Shown piece by piece: positions 41,767-53,232 of a DNA stretch of 64,000 bases; positions within the stretch are counted from its first letter, which is position 1, and each line of letters begins with the position of its first letter. Where the stretch lies: the NCBI GenBank assembly GCA_958450325.1, contig OY288247.1:61941701-62005700 (forward strand), read 5' to 3'. Source of the stretch: Agrostemma githago. Taxonomy: Eukaryota > Streptophyta > Magnoliopsida > Caryophyllales > Caryophyllaceae. Position numbers and translations under genes: made by a program. The notes under the pieces are model-generated. The model saw nothing but the letters and a program-made list of their open reading frames with translations. It searched no databases and was not told the origin of the DNA.

Positions 41767-43898
41767 CACTACAACAAATTGGCACTTGCGCCACGAATTA
41801 TGCCACGGGAATTTGTTATTTGTGGCTAAATTTTACCTAGCCACAGGAAAAATTTGAATCGCTACTTGGGAAAAAAATATGCCACGGGAACATTTTTTCC
41901 CGTGGCAAAAATTCACTTGCGCCACGAATTTTATTAAAATCGTGGCCAATAATCACTCTTGCCACGAAAGATGCCACATCCATTGAAAATATATGTTTAG
42001 CCACGAATTTGTTCAGTGTCAAATATTATTTAGCCACGACATAATATACTTTCGTGGCGAAATTAATTTTTACCCACATATTTAATAAATGCATGTGGCT
42101 AATGGTTCTCCAAACTTTAATCATATTACTTTCAAGTTTAGCCGAGTGTCAAATATTGATCTTAAAAAATTCATTAAAATTCAAAGTTAAAGATAATATG
42201 AAAAAAAATTATTAACTTTGAAAATATTTTATTAATAAAAAATTGGTATTATTATATTTAGTTTATTTTAAGAAAAAAAATTGATTTTTTGTAAAATTAA
42301 ATACAAGAAAACTTTGGTTTTCTAATTTGTTGATTTTTTACTAATCATCATTTTTGAAGTAATTGATTTCTTTTAATTTGACAACATGTTTTATTAAAAT
42401 ACTATAATCTTAAGTATGACTTTTGAAAAACAACTAACATTTACATATTGTTATATATGCTAGCTAAAATGTGGCGTACATAGCATATCAAGTAAAAGAA
42501 GCATGTGATTGATCATCCATCATTGAGATGTCTAATATTATTTAAGATTCTTTCATTTTTACCGCTTAATTAATTAATTTTTTCACATGTAATACATACA
42601 TTTCTTTTTAAGACAAAAACTTAAAAAAGAAAGTGATTGAGAATGATTTTTTTTCCAAATTATTGATTCTCTTACAATATTTTCATTGTGAAAAAAATTG
42701 CTTTATTAAATTCGTATTTAAGAATTCTAATCAGTCTATATATTTTTATGGAATTAACTTTGACTGTGAAAACAATAATTATTTTTGTAATTTAATTGTC
42801 TTTCAAGTTGTTTGGTTTGGAAGAAAGATTAATGTATTAGAAAGTTGTGTCTAAGTTCAAAAATCGGTCAAAATAATTTTTCAAAAAAAAAGAGAGGTAT
42901 AAATAAGAAAATCAAATAATTAACAAATACAAGTAAGAAAATATAATAATTAAGGACTAATAGTGAGAAAATTCAAAATTAATTTATCGGCAACTTTTTA
43001 ATTCAATAATTGTTCTGTAATATTATTTGGAAGATATTTTAAAAAATGAATTTAAAATAAAATTTACTTTATGAAAAATAAAATTTGGGTAAAACATGAA
43101 GTATGCAAGAGAAAACTCAATGAGGATAAAAAACTGATGAAATAAAATAATGGCCGATAACGAAAAGAAAAAAAACATATCGAAAGAACTAGCAATAAAA
43201 GAACGTGGAAAATAGAAACTAAAATAGAAATATCGATAAATTAATGAAATCATGAGTCCGAAAATCAACTTCAAAACTCTTTTTTTTCGGAATAATTGTT
43301 TTTTAGTCATAATATGTAAATCATTGGGGAAAAAAAATAATTACTCAAAAGTAAATGTAGTTTGTGAAAAAAAACATCACTTTAATAGAATTCAAACCAA
43401 TGATTATGTCAATAAAGTTCAATTTCATTTCTGGTAACTGGCCATAAGAACTCCACAGTTAAGCGTGCTTGAGAGAGAGTAGTGTTAAGATGAGTGACCT
43501 CCTGGGAAGGCCCTTCGATGCGTATGGTGAATTAAATAATATTCGAATGACTCGGCTATAAAGCTAGTAATCGTTCCAGATGTGACTACTATAGGGGTAG
43601 AGAATTCTTACGGTTATTAATTTATTTAATTTATTATATATTTTATCACCGGAATAAATGTTTTGCTACAAACATAATTAGCCACGGGATAATCCGTGGC
43701 AAAAAAATTAATTCTAGCCACGGGAGACTCCGTGGCAATAAAATCAATACTTGCCACGTTTTTTTTTCCTGTGGCTATTTATTTGCCACGGCCACTTGCG
43801 CCACGGATGGTCTTTCCGTGGCAAAGTACTTTAGCCACGAAAATTTAGCACTTTCGCCACGAATTCAACCGTGGCCCAAGTGCTCATTTGTAGTAGTG
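41767..43898. mobile_element. CACTA-5: non-autonomous CACTA element in gag
   Basis: 2,132 bp starting CACTACAACAAA and ending TTTGTAGTAGTG, with a 3-bp target duplication TAC (41764-41766, 43899-43901). Subterminal GCCACGG/CCGTGGC and GCCACGAA words are dense at both ends. The inside is AT-rich with no gene, but it contains a 5S rRNA-derived segment at 43442-43522. It must be mobilised by a related autonomous CACTA. Confidence 0.9.
43442..43522 (+). ncRNA. 5S rRNA-derived segment inside CACTA-5
   Basis: About 80 bp align with the 3' two-thirds of plant 5S rRNA. The box A region AGTTAAGCGTGCTTG (43457-43471) is intact, the intermediate element is changed (AAGATG), and box C GAGTGACCTCCTGGGAAGG (43492-43510) is nearly intact. 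The first roughly 50 bases of 5S are absent, so it is not an intact rRNA gene. A TTTT near 43638 could terminate an RNA polymerase III transcript. The 5S comparison is from memory. Confidence 0.75.
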
Positions 43899-45658
43899 TA
43901 CCATGATTGTGATTGTGGTAACCTTGGTTGTTGTTTTGGTATCCTTGAGAATGTTGGTTTCCTTGGAAACCACCTTGATGATTGAAGTTCCCTTGATTAT
44001 GGAACCCTTGATGATTGAAGGCACCTTGGTTATGATAAGCATTTTGTTGTTGGAAGTTGTTGAAAGGCCTTTGATTGCCTTGATAACCTTGGTAGCCATG
44101 GTTGTCCCTTAAGGGAGGAGCAACATATGATAGACGGTATTGTTGTTGAGCTTGTTGTTGGGAAGCTTGGAACATATGAGGATTTGGCACATATTGAGCC
44201 TTGAAGTTAGAGTATGGGGCACTTTGCTTGTATGCTTGAAAAGCATTCACTTGCTCAACGCTACTTCGACAATATGAAGGCTCATGTCCATGTATTCCAC
44301 AAATCTCACATATCCCATAATAAGATGTAGGAGTAACCATTCCCATAGCATTAACTTGATGAATAGATTGTTGGTTGGAGGAACTAGTGCTTTGACCTTG
44401 ATTAAAGTGACTTTGGAGCTTCATATCAATAGTATCCATGTGGATCTTCAATTGTGCTCCAAGATCGGCACTAAGTTGTGTAATGGAATCAATCTCATGC
44501 CTTCCCCCTCTACTTTCCTTCCTAGGCCTAGAATATTGAGAGTTATGAACTGCCATTTCTTCAATTCTAGACCAAGTTTGGTCATCATCTACCTCGGTGA
44601 ACCTTCCATTGGACCCCATGTTGAGTATGGCTCTAGAATTTTCATACAACCCATTCCAAAAATGTTGGACCAAGAACCATTGTGAAAGCCCATGGTGGGG
44701 GCACGATCTAATCAAAGCCTTGAACTGCTCCCATGCTTCATAAAGGCTCTCTTCATCCCGTTGTTGAAAACCGGTGATGGAGGCCCTTAGCAAGTTTGTC
44801 TTCTCGGGAGGATAAAACTTTTGATAGAACGCCAATGCAAGCTTCTTCCAAGTATCAATTCCCATGGTTGCCCTATCGAGACTCTTGATCCATTGCTTTG
44901 CTTTTCCAATAAGAGAGAACGGGAAAAGAACCCAACGAATTTCATCTCAAGTAATCCCGGATTGAGAAATAGCATCACAATAATCGGAGAAAGTCTCCAT
45001 GTGTTGGTGCGGGTCTTCGGTAGGCAAACCACTAAATTGATTTCTCTCTACAAGTTAGACGAATTGTGTCTTCGCCACAAAATTTCCGGCATAAGCGGCC
45101 GGTAAAGTGCTCGGTCCCGGCAAGACATCCTCGGTAAAAGTTGAATAAGATGAAAACTTCGGCATGATTGGATGTAAGGGAGATGATGGTGTAGATGGTG
45201 TTGATGTAGATGTTGAAGGAGAACTAGGTGGAGACGAGTGAATAGATGTACCAAAGGGATTTATGAAGGTCCCTTCGGTGGTCTCTCGAGGTGCTTCGTT
45301 CAAGTCGGATCCTTGGATTTGTTCTTCAATGATATTACTAGTACCCGGTTGAGAATTTCTAACTCGATCAATCGTCCGTTGGCGAAAGGCTCTAAAGAGT
45401 CTTTCCGGCTCTGGATTGAAGAGAAAGAAGTCGTCTCCCCTCATAGGCATGCACTACACACTTGGAACAAACGTGAGAACACCTAGTGCTTTATGGGCAC
45501 TGGTAGAGACAATAAACAAACACAACCAAAGACAAAGAGAGAAGAAAGCTATAGAAACTAAGAAAAAGACTAAAAAAAATATGCACAATGTATAGAAGAA
45601 GAACACAAAATGGTAACTAAGTCTAGCTAATAAGCAAACTAAGTCTAAACATGCACCG

Positions 45659-45676
45659 TCCCCGGCAACGACGCCA
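45659..45676 (-). other. Primer-binding site of the minus element
   Basis: On the minus strand TGGCGTCGTTGCCGGGGA, 3 bp inside the 5' LTR. It matches the tRNA-Asp complement used by Athila-1 with one mismatch (T for C at the fifth C/T position). Confidence 0.8.
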
Positions 45677-45679
45677 AAT

Positions 45680-47353
45680 TGATGGGAAGGATTTGCCGTG
45701 GATCCTACCAACAAATAATACCAACTAAACCTAACAAGGTAGCTAGGGTAAGTCGGGTGGAGTCCACGGGGACGGTAAGAGGTGTCTAGACTAAGGTCTA
45801 CCTAGAAATAAGACTAAGTCACAATTAACACAAGGAGGGGTAAACGAACAAAGTTAATGAAGAGGAATTCAACTATGATAATGAATGGACTAGAGATGAG
45901 ACAAACTAAATGAATCAACTAAACTAGATGAAAAATAACTAAGAAGATGGAGAAATCAATTAAGGTAAGAGTAGGGTTATGTCGGGTTCATAAGTGTAGT
46001 AGGATAGTTGGGAAATCGAGGGTATAGGTTTCACCTAGTCACTAAGGTCGGTCCGCACTCTCGCGTCAAAGACAAACCCGAATACTCACGCAAGATGCTA
46101 CTCAATACAAAAGGATTCAACCACAAATGAACCATACAAGGGGAAGGAGGAAACTAGCAAGAATAGCATTGGCCACTACTACTCTAACAATCATTTCAAC
46201 AAACACATAGCATGCATGATAAGTGACTAGTAACAAAGAATCCACCTTTACCCACAATCAATCCCTAATCACCCATAATCAACACTTAATCCCCCTACTA
46301 ACCCCACAAGAATCTACTCACTCATATTCAAACTAATACTAACAAAAAAAGAGAAAACAACATAAGCATCGAAACATTCATATTGAAGAACAATAAAGAT
46401 GAACAATGATTAAAGATAAAGATGAAAACTTGAATGATAAAACAAAGATTAAAGGAAAGGAGAAGAGAAATTATACCAAACTAGTGAGGAGGAAAGATTG
46501 AAACTTACAAAAATCAGAAAACCCAAATACATCAACCAAGGTTGTCAATCTTGGTTGGATTCTTCAAGAATTCCCTTAATACAAGACTAATTGCTAAGAT
46601 TATGCTAAGATTAACTAAAGACTAATCTAAAGAGAGGAGGATCTCTATCTAGGGTTTAGTCTAATGTAGTGTAATGTAAAGTGCTTAAAACAATACTAGA
46701 GGGGGGTATATATAGGGTTTCACGGGTAAGGGATTGAAAGAAATGAAGACGGGCTTCGCTGGGCCCTTCCCGACCGGGAAGGAAGTCATCTCGGTCGGGA
46801 AGGAATGGTCCCGGTCGGGAAGCTCTTGATCGCGGTCGGGATGGTGCATAACACCGGGCGGTGTTATGCTCTTCCTGGTCCGGATGAAGTCGGTCCCGAT
46901 CGGGATGGGGTGGTCCCGACCGGGAAGCTCGTGGTCCCGACCAGGATGGGCTGTCAGAGGCGCTGTCTTGCTCGTCACTTCGTCCCGGTCGTGATGGATG
47001 TGTTCCTGACCGGGATGGGTCTTGTAGGCTTCAAATATGATCTCATTGGTCCCTACTTGCTCCTCATAGGCTTCTCATCGATTCTCGATGCTCGGGATCG
47101 AGTCTAAAGGCCTCGAGAATGGGTCCCAAGGGCTCGGGATTGAGTCTAAGCCACCGAGTGATCGTCGCTTCTCTTCGATGGCTCCAAATGTGTTGGAAAC
47201 GAGTCGTAATCGTTCCATTTCTCCAAGATTGGTCTTAGGAACCTAAAAAAAATAGAAGAAGTGTAAGTAGCCTGGAAACCGCTCCAAAGAGCGATTCCAC
47301 AAGAGAAACCGGGACCAAACACAAGAAATAAGCCCTACAAACCACACTTATCA
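45680..47353 (-). repeat. 5' LTR of the minus-strand element
   Basis: 1,674 bp, homologous to 35211-36877 with scattered substitutions and small indels. The TATA-like CTATATATAC lies near 46706-46715 on the minus strand. The dyad block TCCCG-NN-CGGGA is at about 46769-46947. It is followed by the second CAAGA. Confidence 0.92.
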
Positions 47354-47358
47354 CAAGA

Positions 47359-47712
47359 CCGTCGGGCGAAACTTTGCCCGGTGAGATATTTGAAGACTTT
47401 CCGTCGGGTGAAACTTCACCCGATGGAATTCTGCCATGCCATTAGGATATTTACTGAAGACTTTTCGTCGGGTGAAACTTCAACCGATGAGGATTTGACC
47501 GAGCGAAACTTCGCCCTTCGAAAAAACTCCTAGATGCCAGATTCTGCCAGAATTGTCCAGATACCGTCAAGCAAAACTTCACCCGATGAGATTTCGCCGG
47601 ATGAAACTTCGCCCTGTGGTGAAATTTTTTGCAGAATGATCATTAATTAGAAAACCTGTCGGGTGAAACTTCACCTGATAGTACATGACCGGGTGAAACT
47701 TCACCCGTTGAA
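47359..47712. repeat. Athila-E internal dyad block (CGGGTGAA-AC-TTCACCCG)
   Basis: About eight units, some decayed, start near 47362, 47404, 47469, 47499, 47567, 47596, 47659 and 47689. The best are CGGGTGAAACTTCACCCG. The spacer is AC on this strand throughout. In the solo LTR of the same family (49188-49420) it is GT, so the two blocks face opposite ways. The block lies upstream of the post-pol ORF start at 48044. Confidence 0.85.
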
Positions 47713-48880
47713 CTTGGCCGGATCACCCATCACCCACTTACTCACTACAAATTTCAATTCCCTCGTTTTCCAAATATACCCTCATAACTTTCCCTCCAAA
47801 TTACAAACACTAAATATTTTCAATCAAACCTTTCAAACTTTACCTTCCCTCCACAACACCTTTAGATATATCACCTCCACCTCACTTCCCTTTTCACCTC
47901 ATCACTCCTCATATTATTAACACACCACCTTCTATAACCCAACCATCTTCATACCTCCATTCCATTCCACTTTGGTGAATATTTTTGGGTTTTTGAAGAG
48001 GTGAAGCAAAGTCATATCGGAACAATCTTGCAAATCTTTCATCATGGAAACAAGGTCAAGACGAGCTTCTCGGAAACGTACAAGGTATGCCTTCAACTTC
48101 TAAACCTTCTAAGTCTACTAATTTACCTTGCCTTAATACATCGTTATCTCGCACCTTCTCTAAAATGATCTTTCAGAGCACTAGATGACCTTGTCCACAC
48201 ACAATGACCAATTTGGGTATTGTCGACGATATTAAAGAGATCGTCACGAACCGTAGCTAGTGAACTCCTTAGCCTTGCGACCTTTATATATAAAGACTTA
48301 AGTTGTAAGTTCCTAGGAACTTTTGCACTTGACGATCCGATCACACCTAGAGTAATTAAATTTTGGTTATTCGGCAAACCTCATAGACTGACCATTCCCG
48401 AGTTTGGCCTCGCACTTGGCCTACCCTCTTCGGGTACCGGACTCAGTGAACCTTTGGACAACATTCAAGCATGTGTTTCGAGGAGATATTTTTGGAAGCG
48501 TATCTTCCACTGTATAGAGGGTTACTCGGCCGAATTGTCTTATGCTTCCGAGATTCGTAACCCCGTCATTCGCTACTTTTGCGAAATCCTCTCCCATTGC
48601 TTAGTGCCCTCGACCGATAATATATACTCTTAATGTGTGCGTCTTGCAATTAATCCTTGACTCTTTAGTCGGTAATTCGAGTCCCCTTGACCTACCCATC
48701 GTCGTGGCGTTACACTTTCGGCGCATTATCAATGCCCAACGCCCCTCCTTAGATTGTGGATGTCTTGTGACGGTTATAGCAAACAAATTGGGTTACTCGA
48801 TCGACCACCTCACCCTGCTTGACAACTCCATTTGGCTTGACGAGGCCTATTTCCCCACTTGGATTTTTCATGTACCCCAT

Positions 48881-50727
48881 TGATGTCTGCTAAATTTAGA
48901 CCATTTTTCCTCTCATTTAAACTCGTTTTTCCTTTGTTTTGCAAGATCAGTGTGCGATTATCGCCTTTTTCTTAGTCTTTCTCGCATTAGCGTCCCTCTT
49001 GTGCATTTTACGTGTTTTTGGTAGTTTTTCTATCTATTTTGATTGGATTTGACACCGAAAGCATGACTGAGCTTCCACGAGCAAAAGAGAGGAAAATACC
49101 GTCCAAAGAGCAACGCACAAAACTTAAAGTTAAGAGCCATCCAATGAAACAACGAAGAATGAGACCAGAAAAGAGCTCAGGAAACCATCGGGTGAAGTTT
49201 CACCCGATGATTTCACCCGATGAGATACCACCGGGCGAAGTTTCGCCCGACGACAATTTCACCTCCCCGAAGATCTTCAGAAAACTTTCTCCACCGGGCG
49301 AAATGACCGGGACAAACTTTCACGCATCGGGTGAAGTTTTGCCCGACGGTAAAGATGTCCAAAAATGCAAAATTGGAAGGAAGTTCACTGGGTGAAACCA
49401 CCAGGTGAAGTTTCACCCGGCGGTATTGGCTCGTGATTGTCAGATTTCGCAGGGTGAAAATTCACCATATGAAGACTTATTGGGTGAAAGTCTCACTAAT
49501 GGAGCAAAAAGTTGGATTTGGGCTTGAGTTTAAGGATCCATTAAGGCTTTACTATATATATAGATACCCTAGTTAGTTGCACATTATCATCCATTAGACA
49601 TCCATTATCACTAGATCATTTTATTAGCTTAGATAGAAAACTAGTAGTTCTTCATAGTTTTCATCAATTTCTTCGTCATTCCTCTAGATTTACATTTAAG
49701 TTTTGTAAGAATTCAAGTTTTTATTGAAGATTCTTGGAGATTATCAGAGGATTAGTGACAAATCCCTTGTCCTCTTAATCAAGCTTCATCTTATTTTATG
49801 CAATCTTCTTTATTACCGTCATTTTCCTCCATAGTTGATATATTTCTCTTCTTTTCCCTAGTCTCAAGATTCATTATTGTTCTTTCATTATTGCGTCGTT
49901 TTTTTCTTAATTTTACTTACATCGTTGTTAGATTGTCTTGTAGTCTATTTTATTAATCGCTATTTCCTTCATTGTCTTGTTTTTTTGTTGATTTCATTTG
50001 TGTTGTTCATAGATCATTTTCTAGTTTATTTTGTTGATCGTGATTTTCTTCATCGTATTGTTGTTATTTTCTCTAGATTTAATCATTATGCATGTTCTTG
50101 TTGTGTTTCTCTATTGTTAATGTTTTATTAGTTTCTATCATGAAGTGTGAGTAGATTTCTTGTTGGGGGGTTTAGAGAGGAGGATCTTGGGTTATTTGAA
50201 TTGAAGAATTTTCGTTTGGTTGCTTGCTTGTTGGTTTATCCTGCTTGAGGTTGTTGTGTCATTGTTGTTTTAGTCCGGCCAACTAGATCGACCTTGAATC
50301 ATTTCTACCAATATGGGGAAACTCGGGGTAGAAATTGTATTGACTTGAGACTTACTCTTCTTCGCCGCGAAAGCGGGAGGTGAGTTGGGTGAAGAAATCG
50401 AAAGGTGACATTTTCCCTTTATCGATGTTGTGACCGACCCAATTCTGAGATTCTTAGACCCCAATTTCCGAATATCGACTTCCCCCTAACACTTTTTCCT
50501 ATTTGATTATCACTTGTTATTTATTGCATTTTAATCTAGACTCGACCCTTAAAACCTCCATTAGATCCCATGCACATCGCTTTTACTCAATTCTACACTG
50601 TTTCCTGTGGACCGACCTCGACTTACCACGAATACACTTAGTTGTTTTTGTGTTTATTGCGAGTCTTATAACTATTGTTTGATCCCTCATCCTTCGTTGA
50701 ACGACCGATCCGTTTGAGGCACGATCA
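48881..50727 (+). mobile_element. Solo LTR of the Athila-E family
   Basis: 1,847 bp, TGATGTCTGC to GGCACGATCA, flanked by CCCAT (48876-48880 and 50728-50732). It aligns with the damaged 3' LTR at 53264. It contains the dyads at 49188-49420, a TATA-like run at about 49554-49563 and no internal region, so it arose by LTR-LTR recombination. Confidence 0.92.
49188..49420. repeat. U3 dyads CGGGTGAA-GT-TTCACCCG in the solo LTR
   Basis: The perfect unit TCGGGTGAAGTTTCACCCGA lies at 49188-49207. Further units start near 49232 (arms CGGGCGAA/TTCGCCCG), 49327 and 49402. They end about 130 bp before the TATA-like run. Confidence 0.85.
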
Positions 50728-51216
50728 CCCATCATCGCCTCGTCTATATTAGCCGTGGACGTGCTTTACTTGTACCCAACACACACCCTCATTCACCACA
50801 ATTGAGACCTACCTTTAGGGCACAGTGAATTTCGATTGACAAAGACTGAAACGGAAGGAAGGGGAGTTTGGGAGTACGCGCATTATACATTGCCCGAGGA
50901 TCGTACGATTTACGACCTCTGTGAGATTGAGTCGGACTACGCCCTCTCACTTAGTGACGGTCCAGAGGAGTTTTCTCCTCAGGCGTCTTCCGAGGGTTTG
51001 CGTCTCTTAATGCTTTGTATGCGTCTGATGATTATTCGTTCTAGACCCTCTCCCAAAGTCAGTAGGTGGCGTTGTGAGTATTTGTGCGTGGGTCTGGTAA
51101 GTGAGTCTATAAGAGTCTATTATTGCATGTACTTTGGTTGTATCCGGTTCTATTATCCCATTATCATTGTGATTGATTATTCGTTTCTAACAAATTTTTG
51201 CAAGCTGCCCCATTGA

Positions 51217-53232
51217 TTGTTGTGGCCGTTGTGGCCTTGGTATTGCTCCTTGTCTTTAGACAATGTGATTACGTCATTGACCAATTTGAAAATCCAAATC
51301 CTTTCATCCTTCTCAAAAGTTTTTCAACTTTTCCTCAATCCGGGCTAGGTGACATGATTACACCTACGACCATTTTTCGCCATTTTCATTTAATTTAATT
51401 TAATTTAATTTCTTTTCATTTTCTTACCCACTTGGGTAGGGTCTAGCTGACGTGATTACACCTAGGCTCGCCACCCTTTTATTATTTTATTTTCTTTTCC
51501 CGAAATTTTGAAAAATCACAAAAACATTTGAAAAATCATAAAAATCCAAAAAGATTTTTCTTATTTTTCTTTTTCCGTCTTTTTCTATCTATCTCCTACT
51601 TGTCCATTGAGGACAATGTACAGTTTTAGTGTGGGGGAGGGATCAACTATCTTTTGTTTTTAAATATTTTCTAAAAATATTTAGAAAATTCTAAAAATTC
51701 TAAAACCAAAAATATTTTCCTTTTCTTTTCTTTTCTCGTTCTCGTTATGTTTTCATGTCCTTTGTATAGTGTGTCCTCCACTCTTACATGATAATTACCA
51801 CCTCGATAGCACAAGATGAGGAGATCATGGAAGGAACCCGCTAGGTAACTTCTTTCCTCTTCGTGCCTTTACTCTTGTATAAGAGTTGGGTTGTTGCTAT
51901 TGGAAGGCTCTCGAAGAGATGAGCATTTTGGAATTTGCGGTTGATTGTATGATTCAATGTCGATGGAGTACGGAGTGCATGAATTTACTTGTGTTTTCCT
52001 TTATTTGATGTTTCTTTTTCTTGTGTTCTTTTTTGATTTTTTATAGTGTGTCTAGGATTAAAAGTTTTTGAAAACCCGATTACGAGCTTATTGCGAGAAT
52101 TTACATTCTATTGTGGATAACCCATTGTAGATTTTGGACCTTAATCTAGTAGAATGACTTTAAATCAATGAATTTGTTGATCTTTTAGCTTGAGTCCACC
52201 TTTCTACTAGAGGTTTACTTCGGGGTTTGCATTTGACCACCCATGGAGAAGTTAGGCCTTGGTGACCGCATCCCATTTTATAGGTGACCTTGCTCAAATG
52301 ATCATTGCACCTGGCCTTTAGTCCAAATTCTTGTCATCCTTTTTGTGGGTTATCTGGGAATGGCGCGCGATCTTGGATACCTATTTTTCCCTCCACCTAT
52401 ACATCATCACAATAAGTTTACAAAAATAAACCTCCAAGCTTGGTTTCGAGCCACATAAAAAAGCCAAAAAAGGACAAACCGAAGCAAGAGAAAAAGGGCA
52501 CAAAAACTAATGAAAATCAAAGGAGAGAAAATGAGCATCAATGGAAAACATATCATCAAAAACATTATCTCCTTAAAAAAAGCCCTTTGATCGACTTTTG
52601 CCGTAAAGTGCCTACTAGAGGACCGAGTCCCGAGGAAGGAAGATAGCGGTGATTAGTCGATCCACCACAAATTGTAAACACTTCTCCACTTTTTGTTTAT
52701 ACTAATTTGGATAATTCGAGTTTGGAACGACCCTCTTGGCCTTAACCAAAGAGAGCGGGACTGCACCTACCTACAGTGTCAAACGACTCCATGGTTCACT
52801 CATTCCATTCTATTTAACATCCCGTCGTACCCATTTAGAAGATTAGGAGGACCTACCTAATTCATCGACACTTTTATTGATTAATGTCATATTATTAGGC
52901 TTTGGTCCATGTCCACTTGGGTGATTTATTTTCGAATGTTCATGATTGTTTTAGGTGAGTAATCGGTGTCTTCCCCGCCGTCTCGATGAGGGATTCAGTG
53001 TTTTTATTTTCTCTTTGGATGCGCCTAATCTTTTGCGCTTATGTGTTTTTGTGTGTTGAGTCGCATCCACCATTTTGAGCAAGACCCAACAAGCCTTCCA
53101 TTAAAGTACCTTACCTCATAGGTATTCTAATGTGAGTTGAAGGGAAGGAGCGGGCCCGTTAATTGTCCCGTGTCGGCTTAGCATAGTCTAGCTAGTAGTA
53201 TTAGTACATAGTTTCTTTTTGGGTCTTTGCTC
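51217..53232 (+). other. Athila-E 3' non-coding region
   Basis: No credible ORF. It includes a (TTTAA)n run near 51388-51412, T-rich tracts, the internal PPT-like signal (51609-51640) and a purine-rich stretch (about 52440-52600). Segments around 52130-52300 and 52840-52865 have recognisable counterparts in reverse orientation in the minus element (37285-37320, 37960-38115). Confidence 0.6.
51609..51640 (+). promoter_or_regulatory. Internal polypurine-tract-like signal of Athila-E
   Basis: GAGGACAATGTACAGTTTT followed by AGTGTGGGGGAGG, closely matching the terminal signal at 53233 about 1.6 kb downstream. Confidence 0.55.

Larger units (their letters stand above)
40208..45450 (-). pseudogene. 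gag: gag-protease of the minus element, split by CACTA-5
   Basis: It starts at ATG 45450 (MPMRGDDFFLFNPEPERLF), runs to 43902, is interrupted by CACTA-5 and resumes at 41766, ending TAG-type at 40208. The two sides are in the same frame once the insert and one TAC copy are ignored. Capsid motifs (WKKLALAFYQKFYPPEKTN, EAWEQFKALIRSCPHHG), a CCHC-like knuckle (CEICGIHGHEPSYC), a Gln/Asn/Gly-rich stretch and the protease (LRDLGVSVSILPYSI) are visible. The protease has DLGVS where DLGAS is usual. In-frame stops at 45057 (TAA) and 44949 (TGA) break gag. The sequence after the protease ends abruptly (KFSR) where RT should follow. Confidence 0.85.
35211..47353 (-). mobile_element. Non-autonomous Athila-type element with gag-PR but no pol (minus strand)
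   Basis: It has TG..CA LTRs of 1,667 and 1,674 bp and a perfect 5-bp target duplication CAAGA (35206-35210, 47354-47358). A tRNA-Asp-type PBS lies next to the right (5') LTR and a PPT next to the left (3') LTR. Gag-protease is present, but RT, RNase H, integrase and most of the post-pol ORF are absent. A CACTA element interrupts gag. The LTRs show scattered differences, so it is older than Athila-1. Confidence 0.92.
48044..51216 (+). pseudogene. Athila-E post-pol ORF (ATHILA ORF-1 family), broken and split
   Basis: A basic N-terminus begins at ATG 48044 (METRSRRASRKRTR). The ORF then shifts frames several times near 48080-48220. The conserved part (ITPRVIKFWLFGKPHRLTIP, EFGLALGLPSSGTGLSEPL, NPVIRYFCEILSHCL) reads to 48633, then shifts by one base to VCVLQLILDSLVGNSSPLDL. 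The latter aligns with the ISSLIMKHLGLIIT region of the Athila-1 protein. A solo LTR sits at 48881-50727. Beyond it the frame stays open for 31 codons, and a C-terminal acidic piece follows in another frame (ESDYALSLSDGPEEFSPQ). Confidence 0.75.

Noticed and set aside
43442..43522. Functional 5S rRNA gene
   Set aside because: The first roughly 50 bases of 5S are missing and many positions differ; it is embedded in CACTA-5. Reported as a 5S-derived segment.
47663..47920. 85-codon ORF downstream of the Athila-E dyads
   Set aside because: It lies in the CT-rich leader with no homology; the equivalent region of Athila-1 is non-coding.
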